From assembly GCF_026261605.1 (NCBI RefSeq), contig NZ_CP102486.1, forward strand, positions 558,001 to 622,000: a DNA stretch of 64,000 nucleotides, in the 5' to 3' direction. The DNA comes from Dechloromonas sp. A34. GTDB lineage: Bacteria; Pseudomonadota; Gammaproteobacteria; Burkholderiales; Rhodocyclaceae. This document shows positions 17,389 to 28,179 of this stretch, in pieces. The position numbers were made by a program, and so were the translations under genes. The notes below the pieces were generated by a model. It had not been told where the DNA came from. It saw nothing but the letters and a program-made list of their open reading frames with translations, and made no database searches. Numbering within the stretch: position 1 is the first letter of the stretch; each line of letters starts with the position of its first letter.

Positions 17389-20300
17389 TCAACGTTTCGT
17401 CCTGGTCGATCCGGAACCCGACCCCGGCCATCCTGCTCTTCATCATGCTGACCCTGTTCGGCGTGATGTCCTTCAAGGCCATGAAGATCCAGCAGTTCAT
17501 GGATATCGAGCTGCCGACGGTGACCGTCACCGCATCGCTGCCCGGCGCCGCGCCGGCCCAGATGGAAACCGAGGTGGCGCGCAAGATCGAGAATTCGGTC
17601 GCCACCTTGCAGGGCGTCAAGCACATCTACACCAAGGTCCAGGACGGGATGGCGATCGTTACCGTCGAATTCCGCCTCGAGAAGCCGACCCAGGAGGCGG
17701 TCGACGACGTCCGCGACGCCGTCTCGCGGATCCGCTCCGACCTGCCGGGTGACCTCAAGGACCCGGTGATCAGCAAGATGAACGTCGCCGGGGCGCCGAT
17801 CCTGACCTATACCGTGGCTTCGAGCCGGATGGATGACGAGGCGCTGTCGTGGTTTGTCGACAACACGGTGGCCAAGGCCATCCTCAGCGTGCGCGGTGTC
17901 GGCGCCGTGGCCCGGGTCGGCGGCGTGACCCGCGAAGTCCATGTCGAGCTCGATCCGGCCCGGCTGCTCGCCCTGAACGCGACGGCGGCAGACATTTCGC
18001 GCCAATTGCGGCAGATCCAGCAGGAAGCCTCGGGCGGCCGCTCCGACGTCGGCGGCATCGAGCAGTCGGTGCGCACCATTGCCACGGTGCAGTCGGCGGC
18101 TGAGCTGGAGACTATGGACATCGTGCTCGGCGACGGCCGGCGCCTCCGCCTCGACCAGGTGGCGACGGTCAGCGACACGGTGGGCGAACAGCGCTCGGCG
18201 GCGCTCCTGAACGGCAAGCCGGTGGTCGGTTTCGAGATCACGCGCAGCCGGGGCGCCGGTGAAGTCGAGCTGGCGGTCAATGTGCGGGCGACGCTGGAAA
18301 AGCTGAAAGCCGACAACCCTGACATCACGATTACCGAAGCCTTCAATTTCGTCGATCCGGTCGAGGAGAATTTCACCGGTTCGATGACACTGCTGCTCGA
18401 AGGCGCGATCCTGGCGGTGATCGTCGTCTGGTTCTTCCTGCACGACTGGCGCGCCACCCTGGTCTCGGCCACCGCCTTGCCGCTGTCCATCGTCCCGGCC
18501 TTTGCCGTGATGTACCTGATGGGCTTCACGCTCAATGTCGTGACCCTGCTCTCGATGTCGCTGGTGATCGGCATATTGGTGGATGACGCCATCGTCGAAA
18601 TCGAAAACATCATGCGCCATCTGCGCATGGGCAAGACGCCCTACCAGGCGGCCATGGAGGCGGCGGACGAGATCGGCCTGGCGGTCATCGCCACCACCTT
18701 CACGCTGATTGCCGTCTTCCTGCCGACCGCCTTCATGAGCGGCGTCGCCGGTAAATTCTTCGTCCAGTTCGGGTGGACGGCGGCGATTGCCGTTTTCTTC
18801 TCGCTGGTCGTGGCCCGCATGCTGACCCCGATGATGGCTGCCTATATCCTGAAACCGCCCAAGCGCGAACATCCCGAGCCGCGCTGGCTGGAGCGCTATG
18901 CCGGGGCGGCGGCGTGGTGCCTGAAACACCGGGTGCTGACCATGCTCGCGGCGGCCGTCTTCTTCGTCGGCTCCTTCGCCCTGGTGCCCCTGCTGCCGAC
19001 CGGCTTTCTGCCGCCAGACGACCTGTCGCAGACCCAGGTCTATCTCTCGCTGGCGCCGGGCAGCACCTTCGAGGAGACGCGGGCGATGGCCGAAAAGGCG
19101 CGCCTCATCATCGAAAAGCATCCGCACGTCAAAATGGTCTATACCGCCATCGGCGGCGGCGCGGCCGGCAGCGATCCGTTTGCGCCGCGCGGCGCCGCCG
19201 AAGTGCGCAAGGCGACGCTGACCATCAACCTGACGCCGCGCAAGGAGCGTGGCGGTGTCACCAAGCAGAGCGTCGAGCGCGAGTTCCGCGAGGCGCTGGC
19301 CGAACTGCCCGGCGTCCAGGTCAAGGTCGGTTTCGGTGGCTCGAACGAGAAGTACGTGCTCGTGCTGGCCAGCGAGAACGGCCCGGTGCTGGCCGAACAC
19401 GCCCGGCTGGTCGAGCGCGAACTGCGCACCATTCCCGGGGTCGGCAATGTCACGACGACGGCCAGCTTGGTCCGTCCGGAACTGGTCATTCGCCCCGATT
19501 TCGCCCGCATGGCCGACCTCGGCGTCACTTCGGCGGCGATCGCCGATACCCTGCGCATCGCCACTGCCGGTGACTACGACCAGAGTCTGGCCAAGCTGAA
19601 TCTGGCCCAGCGCCAGGTGCCGATCGTCGTCAAGTTGCCGCCGGCGGCGCGCCAGGATCTGAGCCTGCTCGAACGGCTGACCGTGCCCGGCAAGCATGGC
19701 CCGGTGATGATCGCCAATGTCGCGGCACTGACCATCGCCGGCGGCCCGGCCGAAATCGATCGCTACGACCGGCTGCGCAACATCAATTTCGAGATCGAAC
19801 TGAATCAGCAACCGCTCGGCGATGTCGAGAAGCAGGCGCTGGCACTGCCCAGCCTGACCAAGCTGCCGCCCGGCGTGCTGCAGACCACGATCGGCGACGC
19901 CGAGGCGATGGGCGAACTGTTCGCCAGTTTCAGCTTGGCCATGGCCACCGGCGTCCTCTGCATCTACATCGTGCTGGTCCTGCTCTTCAAGGATTTCGTC
20001 CAGCCGGTGACCATTCTTGCTGCCCTCGTTCTCTCGGTGCCCGGTGCCTTCCTGGCGCTGTTCGTGACCCAGACCGCGCTCTCGATGCCGTCGATGATCG
20101 GCCTGATCATGCTGATGGGCATCGCCACCAAGAACTCCATCCTGCTCATCGACTATGTGATTCTCGCCCGCCGCGAGCACGGACTCGACCGCTGGCATGC
20201 GCTGATCGATGCCTGCCGCAAGCGGGCCCGGCCGATCGTCATGACCACCGTGGCGATGGGCGCCGGCATGATGCCGATCGCGCTCGGCATCGGCACCGAC

Positions 20301-20480
20301 CCCAGCTTCCGCGCCCCGATGGCGATTGTCGTGATCGGTGGCCTGATCACCTCGACCTTCCTCAGCCTGCTGGTAATTCCGGTGGTCTTCACCTATGTCG
20401 ACGACCTGATCGGCAAAGTGCGCCAGGCTCTGGGTCTGCCGCCCCATCACGATCCGGCGGAGGTGCACACCGGCCCGTGA
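17385..20480 (+). CDS. RND-family inner-membrane efflux pump (AcrB/HAE type)
   Basis: 1031 residues, the normal length. Starts at GTG 17385 in a GTGA overlap with the adaptor. Twelve transmembrane helices with two large periplasmic loops are inferred. The proton-relay aspartates appear in LVIGILVDDAIVEIENIMRH, and the second half has LIMLMGIATKNSILLIDYV and MAIVVIGGLITSTFLSLLVIPVVFTY. This arrangement is that of hydrophobe/amphiphile pumps rather than the heavy-metal (CusA) branch, which would show methionine clusters. Expected substrates are organic toxicants. Confidence 0.94.
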   Translation: MINVSSWSIRNPTPAILLFIMLTLFGVMSFKAMKIQQFMDIELPTVTVTASLPGAAPAQMETEVARKIENSVATLQGVKHIYTKVQDGMAIVTVEFRLEKPTQEAVDDVRDAVSRIRSDLPGDLKDPVISKMNVAGAPILTYTVASSRMDDEALSWFVDNTVAKAILSVRGVGAVARVGGVTREVHVELDPARLLALNATAADISRQLRQIQQEASGGRSDVGGIEQSVRTIATVQSAAELETMDIVLGDGRRLRLDQVATVSDTVGEQRSAALLNGKPVVGFEITRSRGAGEVELAVNVRATLEKLKADNPDITITEAFNFVDPVEENFTGSMTLLLEGAILAVIVVWFFLHDWRATLVSATALPLSIVPAFAVMYLMGFTLNVVTLLSMSLVIGILVDDAIVEIENIMRHLRMGKTPYQAAMEAADEIGLAVIATTFTLIAVFLPTAFMSGVAGKFFVQFGWTAAIAVFFSLVVARMLTPMMAAYILKPPKREHPEPRWLERYAGAAAWCLKHRVLTMLAAAVFFVGSFALVPLLPTGFLPPDDLSQTQVYLSLAPGSTFEETRAMAEKARLIIEKHPHVKMVYTAIGGGAAGSDPFAPRGAAEVRKATLTINLTPRKERGGVTKQSVEREFREALAELPGVQVKVGFGGSNEKYVLVLASENGPVLAEHARLVERELRTIPGVGNVTTTASLVRPELVIRPDFARMADLGVTSAAIADTLRIATAGDYDQSLAKLNLAQRQVPIVVKLPPAARQDLSLLERLTVPGKHGPVMIANVAALTIAGGPAEIDRYDRLRNINFEIELNQQPLGDVEKQALALPSLTKLPPGVLQTTIGDAEAMGELFASFSLAMATGVLCIYIVLVLLFKDFVQPVTILAALVLSVPGAFLALFVTQTALSMPSMIGLIMLMGIATKNSILLIDYVILARREHGLDRWHALIDACRKRARPIVMTTVAMGAGMMPIALGIGTDPSFRAPMAIVVIGGLITSTFLSLLVIPVVFTYVDDLIGKVRQALGLPPHHDPAEVHTGP

Positions 20481-20552
20481 AGCAGGCGCCCCCGGCGCTA
20501 TGACAAAGGTAGTAGAATCGCTGCAGAACAATACTTCACGATTGGGTACAGC

Positions 20553-22815
20553 GTGCCTTTGTCGGTAGGGCCTTCCAGCGCGGGCGGGGTTCACTCCCCG
20601 GCCGGTGCGATCACGGCGCCGCGGAATTTTCGCCGGCTGCTGATCGGGGGGCTGGTCTGCTCGAATATCCTGGTCTTCGTCCTCTCCGGCTATTCCTTGC
20701 TGCAAAGCCGGGAGCAGTACGAGGCGCGGGCCGAGATGCTGACCCAGAACATCGCCGGCGCGCTCGAACAAAGCGTCGCCGGCAGCATCGAAAAGCTCGA
20801 TCTGGCGATGCTGACGGTGGCCGACGAACTCGAGCGACAACTGGCCGACCAGGGCATCGACGAGGCGGGGATGAGTGCTTTCCTCGCCCGCCAGCTGAGC
20901 CGGCTGCCCGAAGTCGAGGCGATCCGGGTGGCTGATGCCAGCGGCCTGGTCATTCTTGGCAAGGGGGTGGTCAAGGCGGAGCGCACCAGCTGGGCAGACC
21001 GCGAATATTTCGTCTATCTGCGCGATCACCCGGAGGGTGGGCTGCAGATTTCAAAACCGCGCGTCGGCCGCGTCGCCAGGCAGTTCATCATCGGCTTCGC
21101 CCGCCGCTACAACTATCCGGACGGCAGTTTCGCCGGCGTCGTTTCGGCCCCGATCGCGGTCGAACACTTTTCCCGGCTGCTGTCGCGCTTCGAGCTCGGG
21201 CCGCAGGGCGCGATCAACCTGCGCGATACCGATCTCGGGCTGATCGCCCGCTTTCCGGCCATCGCCGACCGGCCGGTCGGCCAGATCGGCAACAATACCG
21301 TATCACCCGATCTGCGCCGCCTGTTCGACTCTGGCGTGGTCTCTGCCACCTATCGCACCGCAGTCAGTGCCGACGGCTATCAACGGACCGCCACCTTCCG
21401 TCGTCTGGCTTCGGCGCCGATGATGGTACTGGTCGGTCTGGCCACCGACAGCTATCTGGCCAACTGGTGGTCGCAGGTCTACGAAACCCTGGCGATGGCG
21501 GGGGCCTTCCTCTTCATCTCCGTCGGCCTCGGCTGGTTCCTGCTGCGCCTGCAGGCGCGAGCCGAGCAGGCGGGGCAAAGCTTGAGCGATAGCGAGGCCT
21601 TTGTCGTCAGCGTCGTCGACTCCCTGCAGGAACAGCTCGTGGTGATCGATGGAGACGGTACGATCGTCGCCGTCAACGCCGCGTGGCGGCGCTTTGCGGC
21701 CGAGAACGGCGGGCCGGAAGCGGCCCCGGTTGCGCTCGGGGAAAACTACTTCGCCGCTTGTGCCGACGCTCGCCAGGTACCGGTTGGACCAGACACCGCC
21801 GGGATGCTGACCGGCATTCGCGCCGTTCTGGCCGGCCAGTTGCCCGAGTTCACCCTGGAGTACCCCTGCCATGCAGCGCCCGAGCCCGTTGGTTCGTCCT
21901 GCGTGTCCTGCCGCTCAAGGGGCGTCGCGGGGGGCGGTGCTGATTCACCAGAATGTCACCGAGCGGCACCGGGCAGCGGCCGAACTGGAGCAGTACCGCC
22001 TGCATCTGGAAAAAATGGTCGACCAGCGAACGGTCGCCCTCTCCATCGCCAAGGAAGCCGCCGAAACTGCCAACCGGGCCAAGGGCGCCTTCCTTGCCAA
22101 CATGAGCCATGAACTGCGTACGCCGATGAACGCCATCATGGGCATGAGCGAGCTGGTCTTGCGCCATAGCACCGATCCCCGGCAGCGCGAGCAGTTGTCC
22201 AAGGTAGTCGAGGCAGCGCATCGGCTGCTCGGGATCATCAACGATATTCTGGATATTTCGCGGAGTGAGGCCGAGCGACTGAGTCTGGAAAGCGTCAATT
22301 TCCAGTTGGCCGATCTGCTCGACAACGTCGCCGCGCTGGCTGGCCAGAAGGCCGCCGACAAGCACCTGGCGCTGGTCTTCGATCTCCCTGCGGAACTGCG
22401 CGAGCGGCCGCTGGCTGGCGACTCGGTGCGCCTCGGGCAGATTCTCTCCAACCTGATCAACAACGCCGTCAAGTTCACCGCCAGCGGCGAAGTCAGGGTT
22501 CGCGTCGCGATCGCCGAAGAGAGCGCGACGACGCTGCTTCTGCGCTTTGAGGTGCGGGATACCGGCATCGGCATTTCGGGCGACGACCAGTTCCGACTGT
22601 TCGACACCTTCGCCCAGGTCGATGCCTCGTCGACCCGGGAATATGGCGGCGCCGGCCTCGGCCTGGCCCTGTGCAAACGCCTGGTGCAACTGATGGGGGG
22701 GCAGATCGGGGTGGACAGCCAGCTTGGTGCCGGCAGCACCTTCTGGTTTACCTGCCGGCTGCTCAAGGCCGAGTCTCCCGGAGCCGCGCCTTTGTCGCTA
22801 GGCGCCGCCCTGTAA
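20553..22815 (+). CDS. Cache-PAS hybrid-less sensor histidine kinase (two apparent frameshifts)
   Basis: Order of domains: transmembrane helix (about 30-50), periplasmic Cache sensor (about 55-285; [23 protein letters not shown] is typical), second helix, PAS (about 350-430), a short coiled coil, HisKA with the phosphorylated His in [13 protein letters not shown], and HATPase with the N box [18 protein letters not shown] and [13 protein letters not shown]. No receiver follows. The frame changes twice between PAS and HisKA. One extra C at CCC 21885-21887 restores the PAS end ([18 protein letters not shown]), and one extra G in the G6 run 21929-21934 restores [13 protein letters not shown]. Both are homopolymer sites, so an intact gene is likely. 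It has no adjacent response regulator. Confidence 0.85.
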
Positions 22816-22841
22816 GCCGCTGCTGGTCCCGGCGGATCGGC

Positions 22842-25800
22842 TCAGCGCGCGGGCGTCGACCGCCGCTCCCGGCCGAAGGTCAGCGTATAGAAGACGTCCA
22901 GTGCGTTGTCGCTGCCGGCGCGGCCGATCAGCGAAATCTGGCGGGTCAGGTTCACGGTCAGCTTGACGACACTCTCGGCCCGGCCCAGCGACTGCTCGTA
23001 GGAAAGCAGCGTATTGGCGCCGAGGCGTTTGCCGACGCTGAGGATCTGGTTGCCGGTCGTCGCGCTGCTGTCGAAGCTGCTGGCGGCGACCCGGCTGCCC
23101 GGCTGGCGGCCGCCGCTGCCGCCGATCTCGCCCTGGCGGACGCCGAATTCGTCGACCCGAAAGGTTTTTTTCAGCTGTTGGACGAGGTTGCCGGAGTCAT
23201 TGCCGAGCAAGCCGCCGGCGGCCGAGAAGAGGACGGCGGCATCGCCGGCGCTCATGTTCTCCGAGCCGTGGCCGAGGACCAGCCAGGCGAGCTTTTCGGT
23301 ATCCGGCAGTTCAGGATCGGAAATTAGCCTGACCAGCGGCCTTTGCACCGTGCCGCCGATCTGCACGCCGGGTTCGACGGCCAGTCCCTTGCGCACGGCG
23401 CGGACATCGAGGGCCGGATTGTCAAGCAGGCCCTGGAAGGTCAGGATGCCGCGCTCGATGCTCAGTTGCTGGCCATAGGCGTCGAAGCGGCCGTCGCGGG
23501 CACGGATGCTGCCGCTGGCCCGGGGCAGGTCGCGGCCGCTGGCGCGCAGCCGGAGGTCGCCGCTCAGGCGGCTGGAGAGGCCGGCGCCGTTGAACAGGAA
23601 GTTGCGGCCGAGGTCGGTGCTGAGGTCGAGATCCAGTTTCGGGCGCAGGCTGGCGCCGGCCTTGGCATCACCCGGGCGTTTGATGACCACGTCGTCGGAG
23701 AGCCGTGGCGCCCCGGCCGGGGCCAGTTGCCAGTAGCCGGCATCGACCGCGAGCTGGCCTTTGGCGCCCAGCGTGTCGCCCTGCCAACTGAGCCGGCCGC
23801 TGCCGGAAACGGCCACCCACTGGTCGGGCAACTGCCAGGCACCGAGGCGGTCGAGCTTGAAGTCGAGAAAGGCGTTGTCGGCGCCCCACGCGCTGTGGAT
23901 CTGCATTTCGCCGGAAATTTCGAGATGTCCCGGGCGCTGCGTCAGGCTGGCGATTTCCTGGCGGCCGGCCAGGCGCAAGGGGCGGGGCATGGCCTGCAGC
24001 ACGCTGTCGAAAGTGAGCTGGCGAACGCGCAGTCGGTTGTCGTCGAGGTCGATGGCAAGTTCGCCGCGGGTCAGATCGAGGCCTTGTTCAGGGCGGCGCA
24101 GGGCGAGCTGTTCGCCGCGGAAGCGGCCGCTGGAAACCGGTCGGGCCGGGGTGCCGGTCAATTTCAGCTCGCCGTTGAAGCGGCCGGCGCTTTGCCAGCC
24201 GTCGCCGATCAGTTCGGCCAGCCAGCCGAGATCGGCGATCGCCATTTGCAGCCGGCCCTGCCAGGGTGCCAGGCGGTCCACCGACCACGCCCCCTGCATG
24301 GCGGCGCTCAGTTCGCCATCGACTTGGCCGACGCGCGTCCCCCGGGCGCTCAGGCTGGCCCGCAAGTGCTGCGGGTCGGCGGCGGCCTGCAGCGTTGCCT
24401 GCCAGTCGAGCGGCTCGCCGGCCAGTTGGGCCGGGCCGAAGGACCAGGCGGCGGCGCCCAGGTTCAGCGGGGCGGGGGCGCTCAGGCGGAAGTTGCGGGC
24501 CTCGTCCTGGCCGTTCAGGCGGGCTTCGAGCAGCCGGCCGCGCCATTGCGGCACCGCTGCCTGCGGATCGATGCCGCCTTCGGCCGCCAGATTCAGCCGG
24601 GTCCGGTTGATCAGTTCGCCGCTGGCGCGCAGGCGGTGGGCCTGATTGCTGCCTTCGCCCTGGAGCCGCAGGCCCTTGGCCAGTGCCGGTTGCTCCGGCG
24701 TCGTCAGCTGGCCGATGGCGAGGTCGATGAGAAGCGGTGAGGCCGCGGCGCCACCGAGTTCCGCCTTCAGCGTCAGGTCGCTCAGGCGACCATGGCCGGG
24801 CCAGCCGAGTTTGGCCGCCTGCAACTGCGCCGTCAGTCGGGCTTGCCGGGTTCCCCCGCTGAGCCGGAGCTGGCCGCTGATGCCGCCTTCCAGACCGTAG
24901 GGCGCGAGTTGCGTGGCGTCGAGGTCGATGGCCAGGGTGTCGGCCGGATCGCCGAAGGCCCCCCGGGCGGTCAGCCGGTTGAGGCCGGCGCTCAGCGCGA
25001 TGTCGGCGCGCGGTATGCGTGGCCAGTCGATGCGCAATTGCCCTTGTCCGGCCAGCGGCTGCCCAGCCAGCTGGCTGTCCTGCAGGCTGAACTCGCCATC
25101 GATAATCGGGCGCGGCGTCAGCTGGCCGCGGCTCTTGAAGCGGGCGTTGATCTGCGCCGCCGGCACCTTGGCAAAGCGGCTTGGGTCGAAACGGCTGAGT
25201 TCGCCTTCGGCGCTGAAGGCCATCGCCTTGGCCAGGCTGAGCTCGCCTTTGCCGGTCAGGCGGGCGTTGCCGGCGGCGATTTCCAGCCGGGGCACGGTGA
25301 CCAGGCCGGCGGCATGGCCGGCTTCGGCGCGAAGGGCAAATTGGGGATCCTTGAGGTCGAGTTTGAGCGTTTGCCGCTGGGCATCGAGACTGGCCGACAG
25401 CGGGCCGTCAAGACGGGTCGGGCGCAGCGTCGAGACGAGCCGGGCGGCATCGAGACGGCGGGCGTTGAGGTCGAGCAGTAGCGTGCCGTTCTGCCAGCGG
25501 CCGTCGCCAGCGAGTTCACCGTTGCCGGGCAGGGTCGCGCGCAGGACAGTGAGGCGGGCGCTTTCGGCCTGCCAGTCGAGGCGGCCGCTGAGGCTGAGCA
25601 GCGGCAGGCGCTGGCGATCGAGGGGGCCGGGCCGGGCATTGTTTACGCTGAAGTGGCCGGCCACCCCGCTTCCTTGTGGGTCTAATTCGGCGCGCAGGCT
25701 CAGGCTGGCGGCCGGGGCGCCAGCGTGCCAGGCCGCCGGGTCGATGTCGTCGAGAGCGATGCGGGCGCTGGCGAAACTGGCCGGCGCGAATGGTGTGAGC

Positions 25801-26489
25801 AGCACTTCCGCCTGGCCGGTGATGCCCTGGTGAGCGCTCGCGGTCAGTGCGATGCTCGCGAGCGGGCCGGCCGCCGCCAGCGTCACCGCCAGGGGGCGTT
25901 CTTCGAGCTGGCCGGTCACTTCGAGGCTGGCGACCAGCGGTAGCGGAGCGCTGCCGCCCAGGGTCGCCTGGCCGGCGAGGCTGAGTTCGCCGAGGCGGGC
26001 CTGGAAATCGTTCAGTTGGTGCGTCTGGCCGTCGCTGCTCAGGCGCCCCGAGATTTCGCCGGTCACCAGGGCGCTGCCGTATTTCACCTGACCGAGGACG
26101 AGGTTGTGCACGGCCAGGGCCAGGGGCAGCGTCAGGTCGGTCGGTGCTGGTGAAGGCGGACTATCGGGGTTGCTCGAAATGTGCAGCCGGGTGATGCGCA
26201 GTTCGCCGACCTCCAGCCGTCCAGCGAGCAGGGCGGCCGGCGACCAGTCCAGTTCGACCTGTTCGGCACGCACTTGCAGATCGGGCGTTTCCCAGCGCAG
26301 GGCAGCGATGCGCAAAGGGCCGAGCAGGCGGCCGCCGTCTGCTTCGACATGCAGTTGCCCGCCACTGGCCCAGCCGGCCAGTTCGGCCGCCGTGCCCAGG
26401 CCGCTGCTGCTGGCGCTGAGCCAGAGCAGGCCGCCGGCCAGGCTGGCGAGCAAGGTGATGGTGGCGAGGAGGGCGGGGCGCAGTCGCAT
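22842..26489 (-). CDS. tamB: Translocation and assembly module subunit TamB
   Basis: 1215 residues. An uncleaved N-terminal anchor (ALLATITLLASLAGGLLWLSA) precedes a very long beta-rich periplasmic region of AsmA-like repeats. The C-terminal 350 residues match the TamB/DUF490 domain: SGRLSWQGDTLGAKGQLAVDAGYWQ, then RGILTFQGLLDNPALDVRAVRKG, DPELPDTEKLAWLVLGHG and a TNLLSYEQSLGRAESVVKLT-like ending. It spans the periplasm and works with TamA in outer-membrane protein insertion and in phospholipid transport. Its start lies 1 base after the tamA stop, so the genes are cotranscribed. Confidence 0.94.
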   Translation of the reverse strand: MRLRPALLATITLLASLAGGLLWLSASSSGLGTAAELAGWASGGQLHVEADGGRLLGPLRIAALRWETPDLQVRAEQVELDWSPAALLAGRLEVGELRITRLHISSNPDSPPSPAPTDLTLPLALAVHNLVLGQVKYGSALVTGEISGRLSSDGQTHQLNDFQARLGELSLAGQATLGGSAPLPLVASLEVTGQLEERPLAVTLAAAGPLASIALTASAHQGITGQAEVLLTPFAPASFASARIALDDIDPAAWHAGAPAASLSLRAELDPQGSGVAGHFSVNNARPGPLDRQRLPLLSLSGRLDWQAESARLTVLRATLPGNGELAGDGRWQNGTLLLDLNARRLDAARLVSTLRPTRLDGPLSASLDAQRQTLKLDLKDPQFALRAEAGHAAGLVTVPRLEIAAGNARLTGKGELSLAKAMAFSAEGELSRFDPSRFAKVPAAQINARFKSRGQLTPRPIIDGEFSLQDSQLAGQPLAGQGQLRIDWPRIPRADIALSAGLNRLTARGAFGDPADTLAIDLDATQLAPYGLEGGISGQLRLSGGTRQARLTAQLQAAKLGWPGHGRLSDLTLKAELGGAAASPLLIDLAIGQLTTPEQPALAKGLRLQGEGSNQAHRLRASGELINRTRLNLAAEGGIDPQAAVPQWRGRLLEARLNGQDEARNFRLSAPAPLNLGAAAWSFGPAQLAGEPLDWQATLQAAADPQHLRASLSARGTRVGQVDGELSAAMQGAWSVDRLAPWQGRLQMAIADLGWLAELIGDGWQSAGRFNGELKLTGTPARPVSSGRFRGEQLALRRPEQGLDLTRGELAIDLDDNRLRVRQLTFDSVLQAMPRPLRLAGRQEIASLTQRPGHLEISGEMQIHSAWGADNAFLDFKLDRLGAWQLPDQWVAVSGSGRLSWQGDTLGAKGQLAVDAGYWQLAPAGAPRLSDDVVIKRPGDAKAGASLRPKLDLDLSTDLGRNFLFNGAGLSSRLSGDLRLRASGRDLPRASGSIRARDGRFDAYGQQLSIERGILTFQGLLDNPALDVRAVRKGLAVEPGVQIGGTVQRPLVRLISDPELPDTEKLAWLVLGHGSENMSAGDAAVLFSAAGGLLGNDSGNLVQQLKKTFRVDEFGVRQGEIGGSGGRQPGSRVAASSFDSSATTGNQILSVGKRLGANTLLSYEQSLGRAESVVKLTVNLTRQISLIGRAGSDNALDVFYTLTFGRERRSTPAR

Positions 26490-26490
26490 C

Positions 26491-28170
26491 TCAGAAGGGA
26501 ATGGCCAGCGAGAAATGCAGGTGGATGTCGCCGGTGCGCTGGCCGTAAGCGAGGTCGACGCCGATCGGGCCGGCAGGGCTGCGCCAGCGGGCGCCGAGGC
26601 CGTAGCCGACGGCTAGTTTCACATCGGCCAGGTCGTCGACGGCGTCGCCGGCATCGACGAAGGCAGCGACGCCCCAGCTGTCGTCCAGCCAGTGCGTGAC
26701 TTCGGCACTAGCGACGGCGAGATAGCGCCCGCCGACGGTCGCCGTGCCTTCCTTGATGCCGAGACTCTGGTAAGCGTAACCGCGGACCGAGCCGGCGCCG
26801 CCGCTGCGGAACAGGTAGTCCTGCGGAATGCGCTGCCGCGAATCGGCCAACGTGTAGCCGACTTCGCCGCGCAGGGTCAGTGTATCGACGCGGCCGAGCG
26901 GCACATATTGCTGCCAGCGCCCGTGCAGGCGGACGAAATTCTGGTCGGATAGCGCTGCCTTGGCGCCGCCGCCAATCTGGAGCTGGAGCACGGTGCCGTG
27001 GCGGGGATCGAGCAGGTTGTCGACCTTGCGCCAGGTCCAGGCGACATTGGGGACCAGGGCGCGGCTGGTCACCGGCAGGGCGCCGTCCGGCTCGCGGCGT
27101 TCTTCCTGCCAGTTCAGGGACAGGCGCTGCTCGATGCTGCCGCGCTGCTGCACGCTCTGGGCGCCGAAGGCGTAGCGCTCGGTCTTCAGTCCCTGGATGT
27201 CGTTGCCCTCGGCCATGAAGCCGACGCTATGCCGGCGGTTTTTGGCGTCGGGCGGCAGGAAGACGTCGGCGTAGGCGGTCTGCCGCTTCTGCTCCAGACG
27301 CAGGCCACTGTTCAGTTCCCAGGCCTGGTTGAAGAGATCGGGCGTCTGGTAATTGACTTCGACGCGGGCCCCGGTATTCGAGCTGGCGCCGGCGCCGAAG
27401 CCGACGCGATGGGGCTGGCGCTCGCGCAGCTTGACGATGACCGGGGCGCTGATCGTGCCGTCGCCGTCTTCGTCGATCGCCTCGGTATCCAGCCTGGCCT
27501 GTACCGAGGCGAAGTAGGGGGTGGCCTGCAGCGCGCTCTGCAGGGCGTTCAGGCGGTCTTCGCGGTAGGGATCGCCCGGCTGTACGACCCGGTTGTAGCG
27601 CGCGACCAGGTCGGGCGAATAGCTTTCGAGGCCTTCGATGCGCAAGGCACTGAAGCGGTAGCGCGGGCCTGCATCGTAGTGGGCGCTAAGGCGGGCGCGC
27701 CGGGTTTCGGTGTCGATCTCGGCCGTGCTGTCGACCAGCCTGGCGGCAGCGTGTTCAACCGCCAGCAGTTCGCCCAGCACCTGCTGCTTGGCGCTATTCC
27801 AGTCCTCCTGGCGAAAGGGCTGGCCGACCGGCAGGCGCCAGCCGGCGATCAGGGCGTCACGGGTCCCGGCGGCGAGCGGGCCGTCGATCACCAACGCCAC
27901 CTCGCCGATCTGGGTGCGCGGGCCGGGGTCGAGTTTCAGGCGCAGATCGCTGGTACGGTCGGAAAACTCGAAGTGCGGCGAGAAATAGCCCTCGGTCGCC
28001 AGAATCTCGCTGAGCTGGCCTTCCAGCCGGTGCGGGTTGCCGGCCTCCTCGGGCAGGTAAGGGGCCAGCAGGTCGACGATTTCATCCGGCGCCTGCAACT
28101 GGACCTCACCGGCGCTCAATGAGCCGGCAATGGCGAGGAACAGCGAGGGCAGCAGGCGGCGGATCAGCAC
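26491..28170 (-). CDS. tamA: Translocation and assembly module subunit TamA (BamA superfamily)
   Basis: 559 residues. Signal peptide (about 1-20), three POTRA-like domains (about 25-265, e.g. YRFSALRIEGLESYSPDLVARY), and a 16-strand barrel. The lid-loop signature is GSVRGYAYQSLG, and the chain ends in phenylalanine (SLAIPF), a beta-signal. It is the outer-membrane partner of TamB. It begins 9 bases downstream of the end of gcr, so gcr-tamA-tamB is one minus-strand operon. Confidence 0.94.
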   Translation of the reverse strand: MLIRRLLPSLFLAIAGSLSAGEVQLQAPDEIVDLLAPYLPEEAGNPHRLEGQLSEILATEGYFSPHFEFSDRTSDLRLKLDPGPRTQIGEVALVIDGPLAAGTRDALIAGWRLPVGQPFRQEDWNSAKQQVLGELLAVEHAAARLVDSTAEIDTETRRARLSAHYDAGPRYRFSALRIEGLESYSPDLVARYNRVVQPGDPYREDRLNALQSALQATPYFASVQARLDTEAIDEDGDGTISAPVIVKLRERQPHRVGFGAGASSNTGARVEVNYQTPDLFNQAWELNSGLRLEQKRQTAYADVFLPPDAKNRRHSVGFMAEGNDIQGLKTERYAFGAQSVQQRGSIEQRLSLNWQEERREPDGALPVTSRALVPNVAWTWRKVDNLLDPRHGTVLQLQIGGGAKAALSDQNFVRLHGRWQQYVPLGRVDTLTLRGEVGYTLADSRQRIPQDYLFRSGGAGSVRGYAYQSLGIKEGTATVGGRYLAVASAEVTHWLDDSWGVAAFVDAGDAVDDLADVKLAVGYGLGARWRSPAGPIGVDLAYGQRTGDIHLHFSLAIPF

Positions 28171-28179
28171 GCCGGAATT

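Noticed and set aside
17202..21029. 1275-residue open frame on the minus strand across the RND pump
   Set aside because: Antisense shadow of a long GC-rich gene; composition is extremely Arg/His/Gln-rich, and the plus strand encodes a full RND protein.
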